The notes: a model not told the origin generated them from the sequence alone. Shown: positions 1-8,298, counted from the first letter of the stretch. The stretch is 64,000 nt of DNA from Micromonospora musae (GCF_003626635.1 NZ_RAZT01000012.1:124001-188000); one strand, 5' to 3'. Made by a program: numbers and translations.

Positions 1-51
1 ACCGGCTACAGCCGCCGGGTGCTGGCGATCCTCCGCTATCTCTCCGCCTGA
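1..51 (+). CDS. 3' end of an unidentified gene
   Basis: The first 16 codons read as an open frame ending at TGA (49-51) with a C-terminus ILRYLSA. Only this tail lies in the window, so no family can be assigned. Codon use (G/C in third position) is like the neighbouring genes, which supports a real coding end. It is followed by about 1.3 kb of non-coding repeat sequence. Confidence 0.5.
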   Translation, partial: TGYSRRVLAILRYLSA

Positions 52-105
52 CCCCTCGCGGCGGGCCGGCCGGCAGCGCCGCCGCCAGCCCGCCACATCA
101 CGCCG

Positions 106-219
106 ATCGCCCCAGGCGTGCCGATGATCGACTCGATTTCCTTGATGTCGGGGTGTCCGGACCGTGCTGATGCCCCAACTTCAAGGACCCCGAGTCGACC
201 TTGAAGCCGGCGGCTTGGC
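106..219. repeat. Long-hairpin repeat, copy 1 (degenerate)
   Basis: First of three related imperfect palindromes in the 5' non-coding region. The left arm contains GATCGACTCGATTTCCTTG and GATGTCGGGGTGTC; the right arm contains CCCCAACTTCAAGGACC and CCGAGTCGAC. This copy is the most diverged at its outer right arm. Related copies lie at 337-451, 593-707 and, more diverged, 48803-48886. It has no open frame with coding character and behaves like an actinomycete intergenic repeat. Confidence 0.7.
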
Positions 220-336
220 CCGCGACCGGACGGCCGCGAGTCAACCTGAGGGGGCGGGCCGGCGTCCCGGGCAGAATTCGGTCGCCGCGCGGGAGCACCG
301 CCGCGGCGGGCCCCCAAACGCGGACAGATTACCCCG

Positions 337-451
337 ATCACCCCAAGCGCGCGGATGATCGACTCGGTTTCCCTGATGTCGGGGTGTCCCGGCCGCGTGA
401 TGCCCCGACTTCAAGGAGCCCGAGTCGATCACCGGTCGCGGCTGGGGTGGT
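337..451. repeat. Long-hairpin repeat, copy 2
   Basis: Second copy of the same element. The inner arms (GATCGACTCGG..TTCC..GATGTCGGGG and CCCCGACTTCAAGGA..CCGAGTCGATCA) face each other across a loop rich in CCGGCCGCG. The outer arms start ATCACCCCAAGCGCGCG on the left and end CGCGGCTGGGGTGGT on the right, so nearly the whole 115 bases can fold on itself. Confidence 0.75.
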
Positions 452-592
452 TGGCGAGTGGTGTCCGGTTTACGGCCCGCGCGGCCATCGAATGGACCTT
501 CGCGCGGATCGGGCCGGCACCCCCGGGCAGAGCCCGGCGCTGGGCACTACCCCGCAGCCCCTCCAGGCGCGCAAACCGGACACATCGCGCTC

Positions 593-707
593 ATCGCCCC
601 AAGCGCGCCAATGATCGACTCGGGTTCCTTGATGTCGGGGTGTCCCGGCCGCGTGATGCCCCGACTTCAAGGACCCCGAGTCGATCACGAGCGGCGCCTG
701 GGGTGAT
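593..707. repeat. Long-hairpin repeat, copy 3 (best conserved)
   Basis: Best copy. The left inner arm 612-640 and the right inner arm 659-687 are reverse complements with 2 mismatches in 29, around the loop TGTCCCGGCCGCGTGATG. The outer arms 593-609 and 691-707 also pair with few mismatches, giving a hairpin of about 115 bases. It is followed by CGGTGTCCGGTTCG (715-728), a short sequence that also accompanies the diverged copy at 48.8 kb, and by a perfect 9-bp stem at 740-761. Confidence 0.8.
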
Positions 708-808
708 TGGCGAACGGTGTCCGGTTCGCGTGCGCGCAGCCTGGGGTGCGGCCACCCCAGGTTGATGGTTTGGGTGGTTTGGGGTGTGACCGGTGGCATC
801 CTCAGGCC

Positions 809-1151
809 GGAATCGTGGACGGGTCGCGGGCGTTGAACACCCCCGACGGCCGAGGTAGCAGCCCCGCCCGATGGCCCGTCCGCCCGGACCGAGCCGCGAG
901 GCTCCCCGGGAATGACGGTGGCCGGCCGGTCGTTGAACCGGGTCCCGCCGCACGACCCCCTCCCGGGTCGCAGCGGGCCACGGTCACCGAGCCTCCCGAA
1001 GCCCCGGGCACGTCGCCGGGAATCATGGCGGGCCGCCGGTCGTTGAACACGGTCCCGCCGCACGACCCCCTCCCGGGTCGCGGCGGACCACGGTCAGTCA
1101 CCAAGCCCCCCGGGCATGTCGCCGGGAATGATGGCGGGCCGTCGACCGTTG
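809..1151 (+). promoter_or_regulatory. Array of four SigR-like (ECF) promoter elements
   Basis: Four elements fit GGAAT-N18-GTTG exactly: GGAAT at 809, 909, 1019 and 1125 and GTTG at 832, 932, 1042 and 1148. They are spaced 100, 110 and 106 bases apart and all point towards the gene at 1330. In each the downstream box reads GTTGAAC. This is the consensus known for Streptomyces SigR-type ECF sigma factors (-35 GGAAT, 18-base spacer, -10 GTT). The flanks of elements 2-4 are also repeated (GTCCCGCCGCACGACCCC after elements 2 and 3), so the array probably grew by duplication. Promoter activity is inferred. The last element would give a leader of about 175 bases. Confidence 0.65.
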
Positions 1152-1329
1152 AACACCGTCCCGGCGTGGTGAAGCCCCCCAACTTCGCCCCGGGACACCG
1201 GGCCCCGCGAACCCCCTCTCGCGCAAGCGCCCACTCAGACTTTCCCCCCTTTCTGTGAAGCGCCCGAGCGTGGCGCTGACCTGCACACCCCCCCCGGGTG
1301 TGGGTCATCACCCCCGAAGGAGCTTTGAC

Positions 1330-1923
1330 ATGAACACGATCATGCGTAAGAGCGTTCTCGGTATCGCTGGTCTCGCGTTCGCCGGTGGTGTCATCGGTGG
1401 CCCCGTCGCCGCCCACGCCGCCACCCCCACCATCGACGCCAAGCCCGTCGCTGTCGTGCACGTCGACAAGCCGGGCGTGGACAAGGGCAAGCTGATGCCC
1501 AACGGCACCCACGGCGCCCAGTCCCGCATCAACCTCGACGACGAGCAGACCGCCAATGTGAAGGCGATCATCGCCGCGACGAAGAAGTCGGACATGAACG
1601 AGCGGGCCGCGGTCATCTCGATCGCGACGAGCCTGCAGGAGTCGAAGTTGGAGAACCTGGGTCACCTGGGTGACGCCAACGACCACGACTCGCTGGGCCT
1701 GTTCCAGCAGCGCCCGACCTCGGGTTGGGGTACGCCGGAGCAGATCACCGACCCGCAGTACTCGACCACCGCGTTCCTCAAGGGTCTGAAGCAGGTCGAC
1801 GGCTGGCAGGACATGCCGCTGACCGACGCCGCCCAGACCGTGCAGGTGTCGGCCTACCCGGACGCCTACGCGCAGTGGGAGCAGCAGGCCGCCGACCTCG
1901 TGGCCCAGTACTGGAACAGCTGA
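1330..1923 (+). CDS. Secreted lysozyme-like protein (putative peptidoglycan lytic enzyme)
   Basis: 197 residues. The ATG is preceded by AAGGAG (1316-1321). Residues 1-30 form a Sec signal peptide with RK near the start, a Gly/Ala-rich core and a likely cut after AHA. The mature part contains SLQES (101-105), then GDANDHDSLGLFQQRP (114-129) and a GWGTPEQ segment. This layout is common in actinobacterial secreted proteins with a lysozyme-like, transglycosylase-type fold, and Glu104 is the natural candidate acid. The enzyme activity is an inference from this layout. The gene sits alone behind four SigR-like promoter elements and ends at a 12-bp stem-loop. Its signal peptide resembles that of the C39-like protein at 47535-48191, which has the same kind of upstream array. 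Confidence 0.75.
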   Translation: MNTIMRKSVLGIAGLAFAGGVIGGPVAAHAATPTIDAKPVAVVHVDKPGVDKGKLMPNGTHGAQSRINLDDEQTANVKAIIAATKKSDMNERAAVISIATSLQESKLENLGHLGDANDHDSLGLFQQRPTSGWGTPEQITDPQYSTTAFLKGLKQVDGWQDMPLTDAAQTVQVSAYPDAYAQWEQQAADLVAQYWNS

Positions 1924-1944
1924 CAACCACAGAGCATCACCTGA

Positions 1945-1981
1945 CCGCTGGCCGGCACCCCACACGGGCGCCGGCCAGCGG
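1945..1981 (+). terminator. Stem-loop terminator after the lysozyme-like gene
   Basis: CCGCTGGCCGGC (1945-1956) pairs perfectly with GCCGGCCAGCGG (1970-1981) around a 13-base loop, 21 bases after the stop codon. There is no U-tract, as is usual in high-GC actinobacteria. Confidence 0.7.
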
Positions 1982-2187
1982 CATACCCCGCGTTAAACCA
2001 ACGGAGCGCCCCGAAGAACCGGAACGGACGCGCTGCGGGTCGGGCGTACGGGAGGAGCCGGCGCAGACACCGAATCCTGGCCGGTTACCGCTCGCCGGGA
2101 ACGTGAAGTGTCCGAAATCCGTGCGTACGGCCGCTGACGAAATGGTGCTGGGAGGTGGGAAGAAGCGCGGGCGCGGGTACGTTGTGT

Positions 2188-2345
2188 GGGGTGTCGGTGT
2201 GCTCAGTGTCCCCGGGCCTCACCTGATAAATGCCTTCGCGGAATACCGTTCGGCTGGAGCCGCGTTGCGCCACTCGCCGCGAGGCGACCTACACACCGAC
2301 ACCCCGAGCGCCGCCCTCGACCACCTGGTCGGGGGCGGCGCTTTC
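2188..2345 (+). ncRNA. Candidate structured RNA with its own terminator
   Basis: GGGGTGTCGGTGTG (2188-2201) is perfectly complementary to CACACCGACACCCC (2292-2305), a 14-bp closing stem round about 90 bases. Inside are small hairpins, including TCGCC-GCGA-GGCGA with a GNRA loop and CGGC-TGGA-GCCG. Straight after the closing stem is a strong hairpin (2307-2316 with 2333-2342) followed by TTTCGTC, a good terminator. A -10-like TACGTT (2178-2183) fits a start at about 2188. It could be a free small RNA or a leader controlling the phosphatase gene 45 bases further on. It lacks the SRP, TPP and other riboswitch signatures I know. The orientation is inferred from the terminator and the -10. Confidence 0.45.
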
Positions 2346-2389
2346 GTCTGGGGTCGGACAGCCGAACGCTGAGACGGCAGAATGCCGGG

Positions 2390-2809
2390 ATGAGCGTCGA
2401 GTCGTCGTGGGCCGGGCAGCCAGGTGTCGTCGTACTGCCCGGCGGCGCCGCGGTGCGCGGCCGACGAATCGGCGACGACGCTTCCCCGGCGGACTTCGCG
2501 CTGCTGCTGGCCCCCGGTCCGGCACCTGCCTGGCCGCACCGGCGGATCCGCTGGCCCGACTTCTGGATCCCCGTCGACCGTGCCGACGCGCTGGACGCCC
2601 TCGGTGAGGCGCTGCGCCGCGCGCAGGACGGCGAGCGGGTGGAGGTCGCCTGCCGTGGCGGCCAGGGCCGAACCGGCACCGCCCTGGCCGCACTCGCGGT
2701 GCTCGACGGCATGCCCGCCGGGCAGGTGGTGGAGTGGGTACGCGCCAACTACCGGCCCCGGGCGGTGGAGACGCCCTGGCAGCGCCGGTGGCTGCATCGC
2801 CTCGGGTGA
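2390..2809 (+). CDS. Small dual-specificity/tyrosine phosphatase-like protein
   Basis: 139 residues, cytosolic, no signal peptide. It carries the phosphatase signature C-x5-R as CRGGQGRTG (Cys88, Arg94), followed by a helix and the segment VVEWVRANYRPRAVETPWQ typical of compact dual-specificity phosphatases. A conserved Asp (Asp58 in RWPDFWIP, or Asp63 after it) may be the general acid. The substrate cannot be read from the sequence. The gene is short for the family but looks complete. It is monocistronic and starts 45 bases after the terminator-like hairpin of the candidate RNA, so transcription could be attenuated there. The next gene lies on the other strand and is broken. Confidence 0.7.
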   Translation: MSVESSWAGQPGVVVLPGGAAVRGRRIGDDASPADFALLLAPGPAPAWPHRRIRWPDFWIPVDRADALDALGEALRRAQDGERVEVACRGGQGRTGTALAALAVLDGMPAGQVVEWVRANYRPRAVETPWQRRWLHRLG

Positions 2810-2900
2810 CGGCGCAGGCCGGCTCCGGCCAGCGGCCGAACCGGAGGCCGCCATGGGGCGAGCCGCCCCGGGCCGGCAGTCAGGCGTGCAGCGCCGGTGG

Positions 2901-4138
2901 TCAGGGCGCGACGTAGTCGCGTAGGTGTCGGGCGGTCAGGGTGTCACCCCGGGCGATGAGCTCGGCCGGCGTACCCGTGAAGACGATTTTGCCGCCGTCG
3001 TGGCCGGCGCCCGGGCCGAGGTCGATCAGCCAGTCCGCGTGGGCCATCACCGCCTGATGGTGCTCGATGACGATGACCTGTTGCCGGCGTCGACGAGCCG
3101 GTCGAGCAGGGCCAGCAACTGGTCGACGTCGGCGAGGTGCAGCCCGGTCGTCGGCTCGTCCAGGACGTACGTGCTGGTCTTCTCGGCCATGTGGATGGCG
3201 AGCTTGAGCCGCTGCCGCTCGCCGCCGGAGAGGGTGTTGAGCGGCTGGCCGAGGCTGAGGTAGCCGAGGCAGACGTCGGCGAGTCGCCCGAGGATGACGT
3301 GGGCGGAACCGCTGGGGAAGAAGTCGTACGCCTCGGTGACCGGCATGGCGAGCACGTCGCTGATGTTCTTTCCGCGCAGCGTGTAGGTGAGCACCTCGGC
3401 GGTGAAGCGCCGTCCCTCGCACTTCTCGCAGACGGTGGCCACGCCGGCCATCATGGCCAGGTCGGTGTAGATGAGGCCGATGCCCTTGCAGGCCGGGCAG
3501 GCGCCCTCGGAGTTCGCGCTGAACAGGGCCGCCTTCACGCCGTTGGCCTTGGCGAACGCGGCGCGGATCGGGTCGAGCAGGCCACTGTAGGTGGCCGGGT
3601 TGCTGCGGCGCGAACCGCGGATGGGCGACTGGTCGACGATGACCACCCCGGCGCGTCGCCGCAGGGAGCCGTGAATGAGGGAGCTCTTGCCCGAGCCGGC
3701 CACGCCGGTGACCACGGTCAGTACGCCGAGTGGGACGTCGACGCTCACGTCTCGCAGGTTGTGCAGGTCGGCGTTGCGGATCGGCAGGTGTCCGGTCGGG
3801 CGGCGTACCTCGCCGCGTAGGCCGACCCGGTGGTCGAGGTGCCGGCCGGTCAGGGTGCCGGAGCGGCGAAGACCGGCGACGTCTCCCGAATAGCAGACGT
3901 GGCCGCCGGCCGTGCCGGCGCCGGGGCCGAGGTCGACCACGTGGTCGGCGATCGCGATGGTCTCCGGCTTGTGCTCGACCACCAGCACCGTGTTGCCCTT
4001 GTCGCGCAGCCGGAGCAGCAGGTCGTTCATCCGGGCGATGTCGTGCGGGTGCAGGCCGACGGTGGGCTCGTCGAAGACGTACGTCACGTCGGAGAGGCTG
4101 GAGCCGAGGTGCCGGACCATCTTCACCCGCTGCGCCTC
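2901..4138 (-). pseudogene. UvrA-like ABC ATPase (DrrC-type), 5'-truncated and frameshifted
   Basis: The minus strand encodes the C-terminal half of a short UvrA-like protein of the drug-resistance/excinuclease type. It begins inside the first ABC signature (EAQRVKM at 4138-4118, without the preceding LSGG) and continues through YVFDEPTVGLHPHD, the second Walker A (GVAGSGKSSL), a zinc-finger-like CPAC...CEKC, LSGGERQR and VLDEPTTGLH. The N-terminal part, which should hold the first Walker A, is missing. Near 3079-3082 one base is absent: the frame that should read DAGKQVIVIEHH breaks after DAGN, and the next frame carries VIVIEHHQAVMAHADW to the natural end at 2901. Both defects make a functional protein unlikely. 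The lost 5' end abuts a MerR gene that lost its own 5' end. Confidence 0.85.
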
Positions 4139-4630
4139 GTGCCGGCGGCGCTGGCGTTGCTCGACGGCGGGCACGCCGAGCTCGACCGCGAGCGGGCCGA
4201 CATCCGGCGGGCGCTCGGCGCGTTCGAGACGGTGGTCGGTGCTCCGGCGGCTTCCGTGCCGGTGCCGCGTCGCGCGGCTCGCATCGGAGAGGTCGCGGCC
4301 CTGGTCGGGGTCCGCACCTCCCAGCTGCGGCTCTGGGAGGTTCGCGGCCTGCTGCGTCCGACCCGGTCACCCGGCGCCGGCTACCGGGTGTACGACGAGG
4401 CGGAGCTGCGGGCGGCCCAGGTGGTCGCGCTGCTGCGGCGCGGCGCGTACCCGTTCGAGATCATCACGGCGGTGCTGGACGAGCTGCGGACGACCGGCAG
4501 CCCGCAGCGGGTCCGGGCCGAGCTGGCCCGCCGGGAGCAGGAGCTGCATCGGCGCAGCCTGCGCCGGCTGCGCGCCTCCGCGGCCCTCTACGACTACCTG
4601 CGGGAGCGGGAGCCGCTCGGCATGCCGTGA
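4133..4630 (+). pseudogene. MerR-family regulator, 5'-truncated
   Basis: The frame carries a MerR-type winged helix near its C-terminal half: RIGEVAALVGVRTSQLRLW, then GLLRPTRSPGAGYRVYDEAEL and a helical dimerisation part ending YDYLREREPLGMP. Upstream, LVPAALALLDGGHAELDRERAD looks like the linker of the longer class of MerR proteins that start with another helix-turn-helix. That first domain is missing, because at about 4136 the sequence passes directly into the antisense of the UvrA-like gene. I see no ribosome binding site for a restart. A shorter protein starting at a GTG near 4254 could still bind DNA, so this is either a remnant or a trimmed regulator. Confidence 0.65.
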
Positions 4631-4743
4631 GCGCGGCGTGCGAACGCCGGACGGCGACAGCCCCGCGGAAGGCGGGGAGTCTGGGGGAGGCGGGGCATCC
4701 CGTCCGGCCCCGGTTTGCCCGTTTTCCGGATTAGGGTGCTGGC

Positions 4744-5997
4744 ATGAGAGATCGGCTGCTGGCCACCACGGCGACCGCCGCGCTGCTCACCGTCGGCGCG
4801 GCCGTTCCCGCTCCGGCGGCGCCGCCCACCACCGCCCGCGCTGGGCGTGCCCTCTCGGTGGGCGCGGGGGCCGTGCCGTGCCCGCGCGCGGCGGCACCGG
4901 CGGCTTCCCGGCCCGCGCGCCCGTCCCCACCACCGGCGTCGGCGCGGGAGCGCGCCGTCGGAGGTACGGCGCTGGCCACCGCGGGGCTGGTCGTGCCGCC
5001 CGCGACTCCTCGGCCGCCGAGGCTCACCGCCACCTCCTGGCTCGTCGCCGACCTGGACACCGGTCAGGTGCTCGGGGGTTGCGGCCCGCACGAGTACGGC
5101 CCACCGGCGAGCGTGCAGAAGCTCCTCCTCGCCGCCACGATGCTGCCCCGGCTCGACCCGAAGCAGGTCGTCACGGTCACCGAGGAGGACATGGACTTCG
5201 AGGCCGGCTCCTCCGCGGTCGGCCTGGTCGAGGGCGGGCGGTACACCGTCGAGACGGTCTGGCTCGGGCTGCTGCTGAACTCGGGCAACGACGCGGCCAA
5301 CGTGCTGGCGCGCCTCGGTGGGGGCACCGAGGGCGCGGCCGGCGGGGTGCGCGAGATGAACGAGTACGCGCACCGGCTCGGCGCGCTCCAGACGCACGCG
5401 GTCACCCCCTCCGGCCTGGACGGGCGTGGGCAGTTCACCAGCGCGTACGACCTGGCGTTGATCGCCCGGGCCTGCTTCGCCGACCCGACCTTCCGGCGGT
5501 ACGCGTTAACAAAGCTGGCTCGGATCCCCGCCCAGCCGGCGCAGCGCACCAAGGGCTTCCAGTTCCAGAACGAGAACCAGCTCATCTTCGACTACCCGGG
5601 CGCGTTGGGCGGCAAGACCGGCTACACCGATCTGGCCCGGCACACCTACGTGGGCGCGGCCGAGCGCGGGGGCCGTCGCCTGGTCGCCACGCTGCTCGGC
5701 GCCGAGTCCCGACCGGAGCGCGGTTGGGAGCAGGGCGCGGCGCTGCTGGACTGGGGCTTCTCGTTGCCGGCGACGACCTCGGTGGGTCGGCTGGTCGAGC
5801 CGGGGCAGCTGATGGCGACGCCGGAGGTGAGCCCGACTGCCGCCACCGGCGAGGCGCGGCCGGCCGCCGCGAGTCGCCCGGTCGGCGAGGAGAGGTCGAA
5901 CTCCTGGCCGGTGGGGGTGCTCGTCGCCACGGTGAGCGTCGTCCTGCTGACCGGCGTGCTGTGGCGTCGCCGTGCCCGCCGCCGAGGCGGCGCCTGA
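4744..5997 (+). CDS. D-alanyl-D-alanine carboxypeptidase (S11, low-molecular-weight PBP)
   Basis: 417 residues. A signal peptide (1-26) is followed by a Pro/Ala-rich linker to about residue 90, the S11 catalytic domain and a C-terminal membrane segment (about 388-406) with a basic tail. The three penicillin-binding motifs are present: SVQK (Ser123, Lys126), SGN (180-182) and KTG (291-293). The enzyme would trim the last D-Ala from peptidoglycan stem peptides on the outer face of the membrane, so controlling cross-linking. The ATG is supported by the signal peptide. The gene stands alone, between the truncated MerR gene and the secreted cyclophilin on the same strand. Confidence 0.9.
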   Translation: MRDRLLATTATAALLTVGAAVPAPAAPPTTARAGRALSVGAGAVPCPRAAAPAASRPARPSPPPASARERAVGGTALATAGLVVPPATPRPPRLTATSWLVADLDTGQVLGGCGPHEYGPPASVQKLLLAATMLPRLDPKQVVTVTEEDMDFEAGSSAVGLVEGGRYTVETVWLGLLLNSGNDAANVLARLGGGTEGAAGGVREMNEYAHRLGALQTHAVTPSGLDGRGQFTSAYDLALIARACFADPTFRRYALTKLARIPAQPAQRTKGFQFQNENQLIFDYPGALGGKTGYTDLARHTYVGAAERGGRRLVATLLGAESRPERGWEQGAALLDWGFSLPATTSVGRLVEPGQLMATPEVSPTAATGEARPAAASRPVGEERSNSWPVGVLVATVSVVLLTGVLWRRRARRRGGA

Positions 5998-6146
5998 GCC
6001 AGGACAGCTCCATAGCGATGCGCGCGCCCAAAGCAGTCGGTCACGCGGCTCGCCCGACTCGCCCGGGGGCGGCGACGGATCGACAACCGCCGACGGATAT
6101 CCATAGACTCCGGTCGCTCCGGTACGACGAGTCCAGGAGGATGCCC

Positions 6147-6968
6147 GTGTCGCGTGAAGTTCGACCGCTGCCTGTTCCCGCCCCGCGTCGCGCGCGGCGC
6201 ACCCTTCCGCGTGTCGGCGGCGTGGCGCTGCTCGCCGGTGCGCTCCTCGCCGCCGGCGCCACCGCCGCGGTGGCCGCGCCCGCCACGGCGAACGGCGCCG
6301 GCGTCGTACCGGCTGCCGCCGCGCCCGGGGGTCCGCGTACCACCCCCGGCCCGTGCGGCTACACGGCGACGCCGGAGGATCCGGCGGCCCGGCCGGTTCC
6401 GCTGCCGCCCGACCCCCGCCGTACCCCGGACAAGGGCCGGGTGCGGGTCACGCTCCGCACCAACCACGGCTCGATCGGGTTGACCCTGGACCGGGCGGCG
6501 GCACCCTGCACGGTGCAGAGCTTCCTGCACCTGACCCGGCACCGCTTCTACGACCGGACCTCGTGCCACCGGCTGACCGCGTACCCGACGCTGAGCGTCC
6601 TGCAGTGCGGGGATCCCTCCGGCACCGGCTCGGGTGGGCCGGGCTACCGCTACCGGGACGAGCTGCCGACCGATCTGCCCCCGGCGCCGACGGACCCGAC
6701 GGGCGAGCGGCGGCTCTACGCCCGTGGCACGCTCGCCATGGCCAACGCCGGCCCGGACACCAACGGCAGCCAGTTCTTCCTGGTGTACGCGGATTCGGCG
6801 CTGCGGCCCAACTACACGGTCTTCGGCTCGGTGGACGCGGCCGGGCTCGCCACGCTCGACCGGATCGCGGCCGGGGGAGTGGCCCCGACCGAGGAGGACC
6901 CGGCTCCGGTCGACGGTGCGCCGGCCCTGCCGGTGGAGATCTGCAAGGCCGTCCGGCACCACCGCTGA
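6147..6968 (+). CDS. Secreted peptidyl-prolyl cis-trans isomerase (cyclophilin type)
   Basis: 273 residues. After a basic stretch (VPAPRRARR) comes a hydrophobic signal segment (about 23-44) and an Ala-rich linker. The cyclophilin fold spans about 98-270, with YDRTSCHR (135-142), QCGDPSGTG (153-161), GTLAMAN and GSQFFLVY (207-214), the usual active-site strands. It probably helps fold exported proteins outside the membrane. AGGAGG (6135-6140) touches an ATG at 6141 with no spacer, so the GTG at 6147, six bases away, is the more likely start. The gene ends before a perfect stem-loop. Confidence 0.88.
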   Translation: MSREVRPLPVPAPRRARRTLPRVGGVALLAGALLAAGATAAVAAPATANGAGVVPAAAAPGGPRTTPGPCGYTATPEDPAARPVPLPPDPRRTPDKGRVRVTLRTNHGSIGLTLDRAAAPCTVQSFLHLTRHRFYDRTSCHRLTAYPTLSVLQCGDPSGTGSGGPGYRYRDELPTDLPPAPTDPTGERRLYARGTLAMANAGPDTNGSQFFLVYADSALRPNYTVFGSVDAAGLATLDRIAAGGVAPTEEDPAPVDGAPALPVEICKAVRHHR

Positions 6969-6981
6969 CACCCGTGCAGGC

Positions 6982-7015
6982 GGGGTACCTCGCTACGACA
7001 TGAGCGAGGTACCCC
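6982..7015 (+). terminator. Terminator stem-loop after the cyclophilin gene
   Basis: GGGGTACCTCGCT (6982-6994) and AGCGAGGTACCCC (7003-7015) form a perfect 13-bp stem with an 8-base loop, 14 bases after the stop codon. It can also serve the LacI gene that arrives from the other strand. Confidence 0.8.
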
Positions 7016-7131
7016 ACCGGTGCGCGGCCCGGTATGACCAGCGCCTGAGCGGGGAGCCCGCCGTCACCGCCGGGGTTGGTCCCGGGGGTCGAGCGGGCGG
7101 CGTCGCCGGTCCGCGCCCAGCCGTGTGGCGG

Positions 7132-8142
7132 CTAGGGCCGGCCCGGTCGGGGGAACCTCGGCGCCGGAGCGCAGGACGCGCGGACGACCAGCTCGGTGGG
7201 CAGCCGGACGTGCGGGTCGCGTTCGACGCCACCGATCAGGTCGATGAGCAGCCGTAGTGCCTCGGCGCCCATCCGCTGCAGGGGCTGCGCGATCGTCGTC
7301 AGCGGCGGGTTGACCAGCGCCGATTCCGGGATGTTGTCGAAACCGATGACGGACAGGTCCTCGGGCACGGTGAGGCCGACGTTCCGCGCCACGTCCACTG
7401 TGGAGATCGCGGAGAGGTCGTTTCCGGCGAAGACGGCGGTCGGCCGGTCCGGGAGCGCGAGCAGTTCGGCAGCGGTGGTGGCTGCGCTCTCGATCCGGAA
7501 TCCCCCGACGCGCACGAGTCTCTCGTCCACCGGCACGCCGGCGTCGGCCATGGCCCTACGGAAGCCCGCTTCGCGCAGGCGGGCCGACTCCAGGTCCGGG
7601 CGTCCACTGATGTGTCCGATGCGGCGGTGACCGAGCGACAGCAGGTAGTTGGTCGCGATCACGGCACCGGCGAAGTTGTCCGAGTCGACGGTGGGCAGGC
7701 CGGAGGGGCCGGTGTGCGGGTCGACGGCCACCACGTGGAAGCCCTGCTTGGTCTCGACCACGGTCGGCGTGACGATCACGGCCCCGTCGATGAGGGTGCC
7801 GGAGAGGCGGGCCAGCGAGCGCCGCTCCCAGCCGACGGCCGTGCCGTCGCCGTCGCCGCCGGAGTAGGCCAGCAGCTGGTAGCCGGTGCCGGCGACCTCC
7901 TTGGACGCCCCCTTGAGCAGCTCGGTCGAGAACGGCTCGAACTCGGCGACCAGGATGCCCAGGACGTTCGTCCGGTGGCTGCGCAGGCTCTGCGCGCCCA
8001 GGCTGGCCTCGTATCCGAGTTGGTGGATGACCTGCCGTACGCGTTCCACGGTCGCCTGCGCCACGCCGTACCGATTGTTGACGACCTTCGACACGGTAGC
8101 CACCGAGACGCCGGCCGTACGGGCCACGTCCGCCATTTTCAC
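7132..8142 (-). CDS. LacI-family transcriptional regulator
   Basis: 336 residues from the chosen start. The N-terminal helix-turn-helix reads MADVARTAGVSVATVSKVVN, followed by the hinge and a periplasmic-binding-type sugar domain (GILVAEFEPF..., RRIGHISGRP, VFAGNDLSA, GFDNIPES). The frame stays open to a GTG at 8199, but that start has no ribosome binding site and overlaps the operator. GGAG (8146-8149 on the complement) lies just before GTG 8142 and ATG 8136, so I start at 8142. The gene is divergent from an ABC sugar operon and almost certainly controls it, releasing DNA on binding a sugar. Confidence 0.9.
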   Translation of the reverse strand: MKMADVARTAGVSVATVSKVVNNRYGVAQATVERVRQVIHQLGYEASLGAQSLRSHRTNVLGILVAEFEPFSTELLKGASKEVAGTGYQLLAYSGGDGDGTAVGWERRSLARLSGTLIDGAVIVTPTVVETKQGFHVVAVDPHTGPSGLPTVDSDNFAGAVIATNYLLSLGHRRIGHISGRPDLESARLREAGFRRAMADAGVPVDERLVRVGGFRIESAATTAAELLALPDRPTAVFAGNDLSAISTVDVARNVGLTVPEDLSVIGFDNIPESALVNPPLTTIAQPLQRMGAEALRLLIDLIGGVERDPHVRLPTELVVRASCAPAPRFPRPGRP

Positions 8143-8202
8143 ACGCTCCGGGAAGGTCACGCCGACGATGATAGAGGGCCGGCCGCGACTCTTCGGCACG
8201 GT

Positions 8203-8253
8203 TCGAAAACGTTATCGACAACGGTTGACACGTGGTTACGGGGCTGTAAAACT
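8203..8253 (+). promoter_or_regulatory. LacI-type operator and promoter of the GH3/ABC operon
   Basis: TCGAAAACGTTATCGA (8203-8218) is a near-perfect palindrome centred on CG, the usual shape of a LacI/GalR-family operator (AAACGTT core). Just downstream TTGACA (8225-8230) and TAAAAC (8247-8252) are separated by 16 bases, a plausible housekeeping promoter for the gene at 8299. The adjacent divergent LacI gene is the likely binding partner. Confidence 0.65.
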
Positions 8254-8298
8254 CGCCGCACCTGAATCCCCGCCACTGCTAGTCGAGGAGACGTGTCG

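Noticed and set aside
36..1258. Several overlapping frames on both strands in the first 1.3 kb
   Set aside because: They are Arg/Pro-rich, overlap the hairpin repeats and promoter-like array, and lack binding sites.
2188..2345. Assigning the structured RNA to SRP RNA, 6C RNA or a known riboswitch
   Set aside because: The SRP GGAAG-type core, the C-runs of 6C RNA and the conserved cores of TPP, cobalamin, glycine and c-di-AMP riboswitches are not present.
3912..6968. 1018-residue plus-strand frame
   Set aside because: Only its last part, from 6147, is a gene (cyclophilin). The rest runs antisense to the UvrA-like remnant and out of frame through the carboxypeptidase gene and is Arg/Pro-rich noise.
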